From: Nostoc sp. CHAB 5715
Lineage (GTDB): Bacteria > Cyanobacteriota > Cyanobacteriia > Cyanobacteriales > Nostocaceae
Assembly: GCF_020829685.1 (NCBI RefSeq)
Contig: NZ_JAIVFR010000011.1
Span: forward strand, 1-19,699
Reading direction: 5' to 3'
Length of the DNA: 19,699 bases
A program made the position numbers and the translations under genes. Below the pieces are notes generated by a model. The model was given only the letters and a program-made list of their open reading frames with translations, did no database searches and was not told the DNA's origin. Shown in pieces: positions 1 through 7,845 of the stretch; position 1 is the stretch's first letter, and every line of letters begins with the position of its first letter.

Positions 1-13
1 AAGTACATTTTTT

Positions 14-119
14 AACCTTACCCCCAACCCCTCTCCAAAGCATCGGAGAGGGGAGTGTTTGCGTTAGCAAATACGGGGTGAGGTTATGACTGTGTTGCAC
101 CCAAATGAAAATTGCTATA
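14..119. repeat. Interspersed intergenic repeat with hairpin
   Basis: The stretch has a C-rich arm and a G-rich arm: CCCCTCTCC (28-36) pairs perfectly with GGAGAGGGG (45-53) around an 8-nt loop. It continues into a tail that ends in ATTGCTATA. I recognise this general layout (CCCCAACCCCTCTCC, hairpin, GGGTGAGGTT, then AAATGAAAATTGCTATA) from intergenic DNA of Nostoc-type genomes. That recognition is from memory and the copy number here is unknown. A possible decayed reading frame begins inside the tail. Confidence 0.55.
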
Positions 120-338
120 GACTTTTATGTACTGAAGCAATCAGCATTGACACCTAAATATATCGCTATGAATCCTTAATTTATCCAGTGGCAATCGATA
201 GCAAAAGATATTTCATTAAAGCTACAGCAAGAAACTAATCCTAATCTCTTAGGCGTTTTAAAGTGCTGTTCTGTCTTAGAAACTAAAGGCTTGATTGTTA
301 TACAAGCAACATGTATCGCCCAAACACCCCAAAAATAA
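105..338 (+). pseudogene. Possible decayed small protein gene
   Basis: A reading frame starts at an ATG (105-107) inside the repeat tail, is interrupted by one in-frame TAA (177-179), and then runs on for 52 codons to a TAA at 336-338. The part after the internal stop begins FIQWQSIAKDISLKLQQ and includes NLLGVLKCCSVLETKGLIV, which alternates polar and hydrophobic residues like a real protein rather than random translation. I do not recognise the family. It could be a disabled gene or a chance open frame, and the start inside a repeat argues against it being intact. No ribosome binding site is evident. Confidence 0.25.
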
Positions 339-553
339 CGCTTTTATGTCCTTTAGTTAGCTTGCCACCAGTGATAACTAGCTGCGATGCGTGAGGCTAA
401 TCTACACTGGAATAAGGGAATGTGTGTTTAGCTAACTTAGATGTTTGAGGCTAAGGAGTTTAGTCATACCTTCTCGGTGTTGGTTATGAAGTGCTTACCT
501 CGTGTGGTAAAACTTAACTTAAATTCTGTCAGTTACTAACGGAGTTGATAGGA

Positions 554-745
554 ATGGGTAACTTTATTATTTTTGCCTTGATAGTAGTTTACGGAGGCGG
601 CGTTTGGAAGTTTTGGAATGGGTTTGGACGAACTAATTTTAATCCAACTTTGACCAATCGCATTGGTTTGTCTTTGCTATGGCCAGCTTTGTTTATTACA
701 AATCAATCCTATCGTCGAAACTTTAGAAAGGCGTTGAAGGGCTAG
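554..745 (+). CDS. Small hypothetical membrane protein (63 aa)
   Basis: The protein is 63 aa with one clear hydrophobic segment at the N-terminus (FIIFALIVVYGGGVW, about residues 4-18) and a weaker one near residues 40-52. The C-terminus is basic (SYRRNFRKALKG), which suggests a single-pass or two-pass inner-membrane or thylakoid protein with its tail in the cytoplasm. I chose ATG 554 over the in-frame TTG at 545 because GGAG (541-544) and AGGA-like bases precede it. It stands alone on the plus strand and faces the gene at 960-1352, with a strong hairpin between them. Its function is unknown. Confidence 0.55.
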   Translation: MGNFIIFALIVVYGGGVWKFWNGFGRTNFNPTLTNRIGLSLLWPALFITNQSYRRNFRKALKG

Positions 746-811
746 AGTTTACTATTAAGTTTAAAGTCATCTGAACTTGATGGTGTCATATATCCCAATA
801 TAAATCTAACA

Positions 812-850
812 CACCAACCCCCTTTCCCTAATAGGGAAAGGGGGTTGTGT
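812..850. terminator. Strong hairpin between convergent genes
   Basis: A perfect 16-bp inverted repeat (815-830 with 832-847) has a single-base loop. After a one-base bulge the flanking ACA and TGT still pair. Both arms are C5/G5 blocks next to T3C3 and G3A3. There is no long T-run on either side, so it is not a classical intrinsic terminator. It lies between the convergent genes at 554-745 and 960-1352, where a bidirectional stop would be expected. It may equally be a copy of an interspersed palindromic repeat. Confidence 0.5.
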
Positions 851-959
851 TTGCTCATCCAAAAAGGAGAGGAATTAGGGGAGGGATAAGTTCGTAGTTT
901 TTACAAGTGCAATCCGTTAGCAGTTGGGAAGTAGTGTAGCTGATGAATTTACGAATTAT

Positions 960-1352
960 TTATTTGGTTAGCAGATGGATTGCTGCACCTACGGCTGCAC
1001 CATCAACAGCATTCCCAAGGGTATCTTTGCTATCACCAGTAATTACGCCAGTCACTGCGCTAGCGCCTGCACCGACTCCGATATCTTGAACAACGTTCCG
1101 GTTACGGCGATTGTTTCTTAGACCATTTGCACCATTGACAGCTGCACCAGTGACACCACCTTTAACAGCATTGTCTAATACACGACCATTTCCCCTAACT
1201 GCTCCGGTTACTACATTGGTAACAGCCCCAATACCTGCATCTCTTAATACTCGGTCATCAGCCGCAGCTGGTTTAGCAGGAATTATAGTGACACCAGCTA
1301 AACTTGCAGCCATGAGGCTGGGTAGAAGTGTGCGCTTTAGGATATTATTCAT
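960..1352 (-). CDS. Secreted Gly/Ala-rich protein with internal duplication
   Basis: The product is 130 aa. It has a signal peptide: a basic start (MNNILKR), a hydrophobic core (LLPSLMAASLAGVTIIP) and a likely signal-peptidase site after AKPAAA at about residue 31. The mature part consists of two similar units of about 40 residues (34-72 and 86-125) that share the pattern D-x-G-I/V-G-A ... V-T-G ... N-A-V-x-G ... G-A-A, separated by an Arg/Asn-rich linker (LRNNRRNRN). The small-residue spacing resembles glycine-zipper proteins of the cell envelope. The ATG is supported by GAGAAGG about 8 nt upstream. No catalytic motif is visible, and an envelope structural role is only an inference. Confidence 0.7.
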   Translation of the reverse strand: MNNILKRTLLPSLMAASLAGVTIIPAKPAAADDRVLRDAGIGAVTNVVTGAVRGNGRVLDNAVKGGVTGAAVNGANGLRNNRRNRNVVQDIGVGAGASAVTGVITGDSKDTLGNAVDGAAVGAAIHLLTK

Positions 1353-1743
1353 TGTGTTACCTTCTCAAAACATCAAACAATTCGATAAATCTAAAGTTAC
1401 TGGAGTCAGAGAAAATAATATTTTTTCAAATTGGACAACAGCAACTATCTATTGTTTGAGGACATATACATAATCGCATTTATAAAATCATAACTGCATC
1501 CACTGAAAGCATGAATATAGATTAAGCCTTGAGAAGGCCTTGCTGATTTATTAGGCGATACTAGAGATTACACATTGACAAAATAAACTAAGTATGTATT
1601 GTAGATTTTTAGGTATGAAAGTTTCATTTTTTCAGTACTAGCAAGCGATTTCTGATGATAAATCGCGTACTGTTTACCCTATCTAACTAAAGATAGTTGA
1701 CAAAATAACTAAACTAATTCATCGGGGTTAATATTTAATTCTC
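1353..1743. other. Gene-free AT-rich stretch
   Basis: I see no credible gene here. It should contain the promoter of the minus-strand secreted protein (1352) and the 3' region of the LRR gene (1744). Two small inverted repeats are visible: GCGATTT/AAATCGC around an 8-nt loop near 1647-1668, and CTATCT/AGATAG around a 6-nt loop near 1680-1697. Neither has a T-run. Confidence 0.4.
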
Positions 1744-2277
1744 TTAGTTTAGCAGCCAATCTGGCAAAGACTCTAACATATTGTCACAAGCATCTATATA
1801 TCGAAGATTTTGTAAATTCCCAATGCTTTCTGGTAAATCTCTTAAAAGATTTCCTCTGATATTTAATAATTCAAGACTTTTTAATTCACCAATACATTCT
1901 GGCAAAGACGTAAAGTCACCATCTTCAAGAGAAAGATATTTTAAGTCTTTAAAATTCCCGATTGCATCAGGTAATTGATGTAATTGGCTATTCATGCAAA
2001 TTTCTAAATATTCCAGCTTATCAAGATTACCAATTGTATCAGGTAATGATTGGATTGCTGTTTCTTTAATTGTAAGATGTGTCAAAGCTTTAAGCTGTCC
2101 AATACTATCAGGAAGTTTATTTATAGAAAGACCTCTTATACAACCTTGTATTTCTAGTTTCTTAAGATTTGTCAGATTTCCTATGGTGTTAGGTATTTCT
2201 TTGAGCCAATAACAATCACAAATATCTAGTTCCTCTAAACTTGTGAAATTGCCAATACTATCAGGTAAATATTCCAC
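1744..2277 (-). CDS. Leucine-rich-repeat protein, 5'-truncated
   Basis: The 177-aa frame is made almost entirely of LRRs of about 23 residues, with the recurring pattern LP-x-x-I-G-N/x-L/F-x-x-L-x-x-L-x-I, typical of bacterial and plant-type LRR proteins that act as protein-binding solenoids. It ends with a capping-like LPDWLLN. Oddly, the only start is a GTG in the middle of a repeat, and the same frame stays open 25 codons further upstream with LRR sequence (LEKFINYQPKLRELQIYDC) until a TAA at 2353-2355. The likeliest reading is a decayed gene that lost its N-terminus. No signal peptide or anchor is left. Partner and function are unknown. Confidence 0.6.
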   Translation of the reverse strand: MEYLPDSIGNFTSLEELDICDCYWLKEIPNTIGNLTNLKKLEIQGCIRGLSINKLPDSIGQLKALTHLTIKETAIQSLPDTIGNLDKLEYLEICMNSQLHQLPDAIGNFKDLKYLSLEDGDFTSLPECIGELKSLELLNIRGNLLRDLPESIGNLQNLRYIDACDNMLESLPDWLLN

Positions 2278-2418
2278 ATCGCGGCAATCGTAAATTTGAA
2301 GTTCTCTTAATTTAGGTTGATAATTAATAAACTTTTCAAGTTGTTCTAGAGTTTATGCAGTCGGAACATAAGTCATATAGATCAGTAAATAATCATTAAT
2401 AGTTAGCTTAAAATCTAC
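2278..2418 (-). pseudogene. Upstream remnant of the LRR gene
   Basis: This stretch is in frame with the LRR gene. Codons 2278-2352 read as LRR sequence, TAA lies at 2353-2355, and a further 21 open codons (2356-2418) read VDFKLTINDYLLIYMTYVPTA before the next in-frame TAA at 2419-2421. The 25-codon part continues the repeat rhythm of the downstream frame, so I treat it as the damaged 5' part of that gene. The outer 21 codons are less certain. Confidence 0.4.
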
Positions 2419-2436
2419 TTACCGAACCTCTTATTT

Positions 2437-2847
2437 CTAAGAATCTGTTGATAGCCAATTCTCCAAGACTAGTCCTTCAATTCGCAGCAAGTCAAAATCA
2501 TTAGAAACCAAAATTAATCCGCGTATGATCGCAGTTGCTGCTATGAATATATCTTGCTCTTGGATAGTTTGACCTCTGCGTTTTAAATCTACATGAATTT
2601 CGCAGGCTTTTTCAAGAATTGCAATACCATCTAAAAACAAAATTTGATATCTATGGCAGAACAAACTAAAGTCAGCTGATTGCCTTGTAGCATTGATAGC
2701 TAAAAGTCCCCGTTTGACCTCATAATAAGTGATGCAGCTAATAAATATGTCTTTTTGGAGACGGCGTGCTTCTCGGAACTTATTGTCTACATTGACGTTC
2801 TTTTTGAGAATATAGCTGACAATGTTTGTATCAAGTAAATAAGTCAC
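2437..2847 (-). CDS. vapC: PIN-domain ribonuclease toxin, VapC-type
   Basis: This 136-aa protein has the PIN fold signature. MTYLLDTNIVSYI carries the first acidic residue (Asp6), Glu43 lies in ITYYEVKRGL, Asp99 in QEQDIFIAATA, and Asp117 in LVSNDFD. These four acidic residues coordinate the metal in VapC-like endoribonucleases, which cleave tRNA or other RNA when freed from their antitoxin. The length matches the family. It starts with GTG, five bases after the stop of the gene at 2853-3146, and has no strong ribosome binding site of its own, which suggests translational coupling to the antitoxin. All catalytic residues are present, so it is probably active. The RNA target cannot be read from sequence. 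Confidence 0.85.
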   Translation of the reverse strand: MTYLLDTNIVSYILKKNVNVDNKFREARRLQKDIFISCITYYEVKRGLLAINATRQSADFSLFCHRYQILFLDGIAILEKACEIHVDLKRRGQTIQEQDIFIAATAIIRGLILVSNDFDLLRIEGLVLENWLSTDS

Positions 2848-2852
2848 TTTGT

Positions 2853-3146
2853 CTATTTTCTTTTTACTGCTTCATCGTACATTTTTATTTGCTCTGGCGT
2901 CAAATCATTTAAAGTACCTGAAACAGCTTCTAAAACTAGGATACTATCAATTCTACGTGTTAAATCATCATCTTTAATCGCTCGCATTTCTTCTGGTGAA
3001 AATTTACCAAACAGGTCTACCAGCATTTCAATCATTTCCCATTTTTTTAATTTCACCAAGTACAAGCTATTGCTTTTAAATAGGTTGTCTACAATTGGCG
3101 ATATCCGGTTAGTAAGTTCTTGATGATAGCTAGAAACTTCTTGCAT
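2853..3146 (-). CDS. Probable antitoxin partner of the PIN toxin
   Basis: This 97-aa acidic/basic alpha-helical protein lies directly upstream of the PIN toxin on the same strand with a 5-nt gap, the usual place of a VapB-like antitoxin. I do not recognise a classical AbrB, RHH or Phd DNA-binding motif. The segment KLKKWEMIEMLVDLFGKFSPEEMRAI and the C-terminus (LNDLTPEQIKMYDEAVKRK) look helical. A strong ribosome binding site (GGGAGGAAG) lies 5 nt before the ATG, so it should be translated better than the toxin, as expected for an antitoxin. A TATAAT hexamer on the minus strand (3184-3179) may be its -10 box. The assignment rests on context more than on its own sequence. Confidence 0.65.
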   Translation of the reverse strand: MQEVSSYHQELTNRISPIVDNLFKSNSLYLVKLKKWEMIEMLVDLFGKFSPEEMRAIKDDDLTRRIDSILVLEAVSGTLNDLTPEQIKMYDEAVKRK

Positions 3147-3212
3147 AACTTCCTCCCAATATTTAACTAATTACCTCAATTATAAACAATCCTCCTCAGC
3201 GCTCCTTTGCGT

Positions 3213-3239
3213 AAAAAAAAGGTGGACAAGATGCCCACC
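3213..3239 (-). terminator. Intrinsic terminator of tkt
   Basis: On the minus strand the transcript would read GGTGGGCA, loop TCT, TGTCCACC, then eight T. The 8-bp stem (3232-3239 with 3221-3228) contains one G-U pair and is followed at once by the T8 run (3220-3213). It lies 30 bp after the tkt stop codon and just before the toxin-antitoxin promoter region, so it should insulate the two units. Confidence 0.88.
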
Positions 3240-3269
3240 CTACAAAATTTTAAGAATATTCTGTTGCTA

Positions 3270-5297
3270 TTAACCCAACAATTGTTTAGCCTTAGCTAAT
3301 ACATTATCAACGCTAAAGCCAAACTTCTCTAAACAAACACCACCTGGAGCCGAAGCACCAAAGCGATCAATACTAACAGTATCGCCTTCAGTACCCACAT
3401 ATTTGTGCCAACCGAAACTAGCGCCAGCTTCTACAGATAAACGCTTGGTGACAGCTTTTGGCAGAATGGATTCTTTATAAGCCGCATCCTGTGCTTCAAA
3501 CAGTTCCCATGAAGGTAGCGAGACAACACGAACTTTCTTACCTTCAGCCTTGAGTTTTTCGGCTGCGCCTACGGCGAGGCTCAGTTCTGAACCAGTACCA
3601 ATTAGGATGATATCAGGTGTACCTTCGCTATCCACCACAGTGTATCCACCCTTTGCCACACCCTCAACCGATGTACCTGCCAAGTTGGGGACAGGTTGAC
3701 GGGTGAACGCCAACAGAGATGGAGCATTTTGCTTCGCTTTCTCGATCGCTATTTTATAAGCACCAGAGGTTTCGTTACCGTCTGCGGGACGAAACACTAA
3801 TAAATTAGGAATAGCTCGTAAGGAAGCTAGAGTTTCAATGGGTTGGTGTGTCGGGCCATCTTCACCTTGTCCAATGGAATCGTGGGTCATCACCCAAATC
3901 ACCCCAGCTTGGGAAAGGGCGGATAAGCGGATGGCAGCACGCATATAGTCTGTGAAGATCAAGAAGGTAGCACCGTAGGGGATTAATCCTGAAGCGTGCA
4001 GCGCTATCCCATTACAGATTGCGCCCATACCATGTTCCCGTACCCCAAAGTGGATGTTGGGATTTTCGTAGTGCCCTTTTTGGAAGTCGCCTTTACCCTT
4101 GATTTCAGTCAAGTTGGAGTGGGTTAAGTCAGCCGAACCACCAATCAATTCAGGTAAAACCCCCGCCAGTTTATTGAGGCAGGTTTCTGAGTGTTTGCGG
4201 GTGGGCGCTGCTTTGTCTTCGGGGGTGTAGGTGGGTAGTACCTTATCCCAACCGTCGGGTAGCTTGGCGCTTAGGTAACGTTCAAATTCAGCCGCTTCTT
4301 GGCCATACTTAGCTTTGTAGTCGGCAAATGTTTTGTTCCATTCGTCTTCGTAGCCTGCACCGCGCTCAACTGCTTTGCGTGTGTGGTTGAGGGCCTCTTC
4401 GGGTACTACGAAAGGCTCGTATTCCCAACCCAAATTTTTTCGAGTCAAGGCAATTTCGTCTCCACCAAGGGCAGCGCCGTGAACACCAGCAGTGTTTGCT
4501 TTATTGGGGGAACCGTAACCAATAATGGTTGTTACTTTTATGAATGAAGGCTTATCGGTGACAGCTTTGGCTGCTTCAATTGCTTTGGCGATCGCTTCTA
4601 AATCCGTGTTACCATCTTCAACGTGTTGGACGTGCCAACCGTAAGCTTCAAAGCGCTTGGAAACATCTTCGGTGAATGCCACATCTGTGGAACCGTCGAT
4701 GGAAATGTGGTTGTCGTCGTACAGAGCGATGAGTTTGCCTAATCCCAAGTGTCCTGCAAAAGAAGCAGCTTCCCCGGAAATTCCTTCCATGTTACAACCG
4801 TCACCTAAAATTACGTAGGTGTAATGGTCAACAATCTTGGCATCGGGTTTGTTAAATTTAGCGGCAAGGTGTGCTTCGGCGATCGCTAAACCAACTCCAT
4901 TGGCAATTCCTTGACCCAAGGGGCCAGTTGTGACTTCCACGCCTGGGGTCATGAAGTTTTCAGGGTGTCCGGGGGTTTTAGATTCCCATTGACGGAATTG
5001 TTTGATATCTTCAATGGTGACGCTATCGTAGCCTGTCAAATACAGTAGGGCGTACTGCAACATCGAGCCATGACCGGCAGACAAGACAAAGCGATCGCGG
5101 TTAAACCATTTGGGATTCTTGGGATTAAACTTCAAAAAGCGATCCCAGAGGACAAAAGCCATCGGAGCCGCGCCCATTGGTAGTCCTGGGTGTCCCGATT
5201 TTGCTTTTTCTACGGCATCAACAGCCAAGAAGCGGATCGAGTTAATAGCCAGTTCTTCGACGGACAATTCTTTAGCGGATTGGGTTGCAACAGTCAT
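3270..5297 (-). CDS. tkt: Transketolase
   Basis: This 675-aa protein has full family length. It is a thiamine-diphosphate enzyme that moves two-carbon ketol units between sugar phosphates in the Calvin cycle and the oxidative pentose phosphate pathway, in the cytoplasm. Visible features are SGHPG with His36, SAGHGSML (His76), PGHPE (His111), the ThDP motif GDGCNMEG from residue 165 ending at Asn196 (DDNHIS), GVHGAALG near 271, catalytic Glu421 in VREHGM, and GEDGPTHQP with His484. The ATG is preceded by an AAGAGA ribosome binding site. It follows fabF on the same strand after a 361-bp repeat-filled gap and ends in a strong terminator. The acpP-fabF-tkt order is, from memory, conserved in cyanobacteria. 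Confidence 0.97.
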   Translation of the reverse strand: MTVATQSAKELSVEELAINSIRFLAVDAVEKAKSGHPGLPMGAAPMAFVLWDRFLKFNPKNPKWFNRDRFVLSAGHGSMLQYALLYLTGYDSVTIEDIKQFRQWESKTPGHPENFMTPGVEVTTGPLGQGIANGVGLAIAEAHLAAKFNKPDAKIVDHYTYVILGDGCNMEGISGEAASFAGHLGLGKLIALYDDNHISIDGSTDVAFTEDVSKRFEAYGWHVQHVEDGNTDLEAIAKAIEAAKAVTDKPSFIKVTTIIGYGSPNKANTAGVHGAALGGDEIALTRKNLGWEYEPFVVPEEALNHTRKAVERGAGYEDEWNKTFADYKAKYGQEAAEFERYLSAKLPDGWDKVLPTYTPEDKAAPTRKHSETCLNKLAGVLPELIGGSADLTHSNLTEIKGKGDFQKGHYENPNIHFGVREHGMGAICNGIALHASGLIPYGATFLIFTDYMRAAIRLSALSQAGVIWVMTHDSIGQGEDGPTHQPIETLASLRAIPNLLVFRPADGNETSGAYKIAIEKAKQNAPSLLAFTRQPVPNLAGTSVEGVAKGGYTVVDSEGTPDIILIGTGSELSLAVGAAEKLKAEGKKVRVVSLPSWELFEAQDAAYKESILPKAVTKRLSVEAGASFGWHKYVGTEGDTVSIDRFGASAPGGVCLEKFGFSVDNVLAKAKQLLG

Positions 5298-5500
5298 AAT
5301 CTCTTGTTTTTAACGACGGGTTAGCACTCTTCGTAGCTTCTCTTACTGGGGTTATTTTAGATTCCCCACAGTATCCTCATCATCCCACTCCCGCTTGTTG
5401 ATGGACAAGCGGGATCTCCTGAGTTTCTGGTGATAAATCAAGCTGATAATTGGGTCATGCTGAACGCTTAAGTTATATCGGAATGATATCTATGATACTT

Positions 5501-5570
5501 TGGGCATGGGGCATGGGGCATTGGGCATGGGGCATGGGGCATTGGGCATGGGGCATGGGGCATTGGGCAT
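5501..5570. repeat. Heptamer array KGGGCAT, period 21
   Basis: Ten adjoining heptamers (TGGGCAT or GGGGCAT) make three exact copies of a 21-bp unit (5501-5521, 5522-5542, 5543-5563) plus one more heptamer. This is STRR-type DNA in the tkt-fabF gap. A small plus-strand frame through it encodes only a Trp/Gly/Met/His-rich repeat and is not credible. In the fabF-to-tkt transcript it would be read as the C-rich complement. Confidence 0.9.
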
Positions 5571-5593
5571 TGGTTATTAATTCTTGTCCCTCA

Positions 5594-5655
5594 CTTCCTC
5601 ATCCCCCTCATCCCCCTCATCTCCCCCTGCTCCCTGCTCCCCTGCCTCCTGCCTT
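5594..5655. repeat. Polypyrimidine tract
   Basis: About 60 bp of almost pure C/T on the plus strand contains CCCCCTCAT units and then CTCCCTG/CTCCCCTG units. It abuts the end of fabF (5659). In the minus-strand transcript it is a G/A-rich 3' region just after the fabF stop. A similar G-rich tract follows lpxD at about 9916-9941. Confidence 0.6.
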
Positions 5656-5658
5656 CTT

Positions 5659-6909
5659 TTAGACGTATTTCTTAAAGGCCAGTGTGACATTATGACCGCC
5701 AAACCCAAAAGAATTGGATATTGCCACCTCGACTTTTTGAGCGCGGCTATAGTTAGGCACGTAATCTAAATCACACTCTGGATCGGGATTTTCCAGATTG
5801 ATTGTCGGTGGAATTTGGTCATTAGCGATCGCCAATACTGTTGCGACTGCTTCAATACCTCCAGAACCGCCCAATAAATGACCTGTCATCGATTTGGTGG
5901 AGCTAATTGCTACCTTATAGGCATGTTCTCCCAAAGCTTTTTTGATTGCTGAGGTTTCAGTTGAATCATTAGCTGGGGTACTAGTGCCGTGAGCATTAAT
6001 ATAGCTAATCTGTTCGGGAGTTATATTGGCATCTTTGAGCGCTAGTTCTATTGCTCTAGCTGCTCCGGGTCCACCAGGGACGGGGGAAGTGATATGGTAA
6101 GCGTCACAGGTCATACCATAGCCGATCATTTCGGCATAAATGTGAGCGCCGCGACTGAGGGCGTGTTGCAGTTCTTCGAGAATTAAAATTCCTGAACCTT
6201 CACCTAATATAAATCCGTCGCGATCGCGGTCAAAGGGACGGCAAGCTCTATACGGATCGTCATTGCGAAAAGAGAGGGCTTTGCAAGCGGCAAACCCAGC
6301 CATTGATAATGGTGTCACAGCGGCCTCTGTTCCGCCGCAAATCATCGCCTGGGCATATCCCCCTTGAATTAAGCGAAAAGCATCGCCTACAGCGTTAGAG
6401 CCAGCAGCGCAAGCAGTTACAGGGCAGGAATTTGGCCCTTTAGCACCCGTGTGAATTGCCGTTAATCCTGCTGCCATATTGGCGATCATCATCGGTATCA
6501 TGAATGGACTACAGCGATCGGGCCCACGGTTGAGGTAGATAGTTTGCTGGTCTTCTAATACCTTAATACCACCAACGCCAGAACCGATCATGACACCTAC
6601 CTGTTCTGCATTCAGTTCATTAATAACTAACTGCGCGTTAGCTAGAGCCTGTTTTGCTGCCGAAACCCCAAATTGGGCAAATCGATCCATGCGCTTGGCC
6701 TCTTTGCGCTCCAAGTAATCGTGTGGATCGAAGTTTTTTACTTCACCAGCAATGCGGCAATCATGGCGAGACGCATCAAAAAATGTGATGCGGTCAATGC
6801 CATTACGTCCACTCAATAATCCATCCCAATATTCTGTTGCTGTGTTACCGATAGGTGTAATCGCGCCAACACCAGTTACAACAACGCGTTTACGTGTATA
6901 ATCTGTCAT
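5659..6909 (-). CDS. fabF: Beta-ketoacyl-ACP synthase II
   Basis: This 416-aa condensing enzyme elongates acyl-ACP with malonyl-ACP in type II fatty-acid synthesis (cytoplasm). The nucleophile Cys167 lies in VTACAAGSNAVGDA, and the two active-site histidines are His307 (INAHGTST) and His344 (KSMTGHLLGGSGG), with Lys339 in the same motif. The C-terminal NSFGFGGHN loop is present. KASI is ruled out by the Cys-His-His set. The FabB type is less likely because the gene is next to acpP and has FabF-like length. The ATG lies near 6909, with 263 bp between it and acpP on the same strand. Co-transcription with acpP is likely, but the gap is large for a tight operon. Confidence 0.97.
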   Translation of the reverse strand: MTDYTRKRVVVTGVGAITPIGNTATEYWDGLLSGRNGIDRITFFDASRHDCRIAGEVKNFDPHDYLERKEAKRMDRFAQFGVSAAKQALANAQLVINELNAEQVGVMIGSGVGGIKVLEDQQTIYLNRGPDRCSPFMIPMMIANMAAGLTAIHTGAKGPNSCPVTACAAGSNAVGDAFRLIQGGYAQAMICGGTEAAVTPLSMAGFAACKALSFRNDDPYRACRPFDRDRDGFILGEGSGILILEELQHALSRGAHIYAEMIGYGMTCDAYHITSPVPGGPGAARAIELALKDANITPEQISYINAHGTSTPANDSTETSAIKKALGEHAYKVAISSTKSMTGHLLGGSGGIEAVATVLAIANDQIPPTINLENPDPECDLDYVPNYSRAQKVEVAISNSFGFGGHNVTLAFKKYV

Positions 6910-6954
6910 GATTCAGTTAAAGGTGGCGAAAAAGCAGCAGGCATTAAATAGTGC

Positions 6955-6982
6955 TGAGTTTCGAGTCCTGAGTTCTGAGTTT
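6955..6982. repeat. Short heptamer run in acpP-fabF gap
   Basis: Four consecutive heptamers (TGAGTTT, CGAGTCC, TGAGTTC, TGAGTTT) lie in the 263-bp acpP-fabF gap. An 83-codon open frame crosses this gap on the minus strand but shows no protein-like composition. I read the gap as repeat-expanded spacer. Confidence 0.6.
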
Positions 6983-7172
6983 TGGAAGCACCCAAAGATG
7001 GAGAAAACTCCGAACTTTTGCCTCCGAAAACTCTAACTCCTAAACCCTGTACAGACGCGATTAATCGCATCTCTAATTCAGCACTCAGTGAAAAGTCAAA
7101 GCAGTGATTTTTGCCTAGATGCCCAGAGGGGGCGAGACAAAGCCATCTAAACTTCAAAGACTCAAAACTTTT

Positions 7173-7427
7173 TTAAGCTGATGCGGTAACTTTGTTATTG
7201 ATGTAATCTACTGCGTCTTGAACCGTTAAAATCTGCTCGGCAGCTTCGTCGGGAATTTCGATATCAAATTCTTCTTCCAAGGCCATCACCAGTTCAACGG
7301 TATCCAAGGAATCTGCTCCTAGATCGTCCATAAACTTGGACTGGGGAGTGATTTTGTCAGCATCTTCGACACTCAATTGTTCGGCGACGATTTTTTTGAC
7401 CTTATCAAAAAGTTCCGTTTGGCTCAT
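7173..7427 (-). CDS. acpP: Acyl carrier protein
   Basis: This 84-aa acidic four-helix protein carries growing acyl chains on a 4'-phosphopantetheine arm. The attachment residue is Ser40 in the canonical motif [18 protein letters not shown]. Helix II and III sequences ([22 protein letters not shown]) are standard. The length is normal. An AAGGAC ribosome binding site lies about 11 nt before the ATG. The gene is first in the acpP-fabF-tkt series and supplies the substrate carrier for FabF, so the pair belongs to fatty-acid synthesis. Confidence 0.98.
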   Translation of the reverse strand: MSQTELFDKVKKIVAEQLSVEDADKITPQSKFMDDLGADSLDTVELVMALEEEFDIEIPDEAAEQILTVQDAVDYINNKVTASA

Positions 7428-7845
7428 AAATAATAAAAGTCCTTGACCAGTTGCTAGGTTCTGCTCTTTATGGGAAACATTGTTTTGAGCATATACATCT
7501 TATCGTCAAGCGCGATCGCCCGTATACTACCAAGGGTTTTTCTGTTAGAAAATCCCTCCCCTTACTCAAAAGAATCGGGTAAGTTTTCTTAGAATTGGGT
7601 ATAGGAGCGGACTATACCATTGCCAACAGCATGTAAATTTCGATTGTCCAATTATTGCTAACTTTTTTTACAATGTCTCGCTCAGTATTTACAGCCTTGC
7701 TAGCAATCAGAATATATAGACGCTGCGGCTTTGAACCTAGACGGTTAAAGAGATGGTGAACGTCAAACATCAGAACTTAGATGCTAACAAGGAATAATAA
7801 AACAATTATTGTTTAGAGCGATCGCTCTAACCCAAACATACCTCT
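7428..7845. promoter_or_regulatory. Divergent control region with stacked palindromes
   Basis: This 418-bp gap separates divergent acpP and the HdrB-like gene and should hold both promoters. A HIP1 octamer lies at 7512-7519. Just before the plus-strand gene are two touching palindromes. AAACAAT-T-ATTGTTT spans 7800-7814. TTAGAGCGATCGCTCTAA spans 7813-7830, a perfect 18-bp palindrome built around a second HIP1 site (7818-7825). The second ends 15 bp before ATG 7846, where a ribosome binding site is expected but not seen. I could not fix -35/-10 boxes with confidence. Confidence 0.45.

Noticed and set aside
5321..5329. TTAGCACTC, a CIRCE (HrcA) half-site, upstream of tkt
   Set aside because: The matching GAGTGCTAA at 9-bp spacing is absent, and transketolase is not a usual CIRCE target.
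5333..5346. GTA-N8-TAC, an NtcA-like site upstream of tkt
   Set aside because: No -10 box of the TAN3T type lies at the expected distance, and a 6-bp match is common by chance.
5450..5662. 70-aa plus-strand frame rich in Trp-Gly-Met-Gly-His
   Set aside because: It is a translation of the KGGGCAT heptamers and the polypyrimidine tract.
6906..7157. 83-aa minus-strand frame between acpP and fabF
   Set aside because: It contains heptamer repeat sequence, has no family resemblance and overlaps the fabF start.
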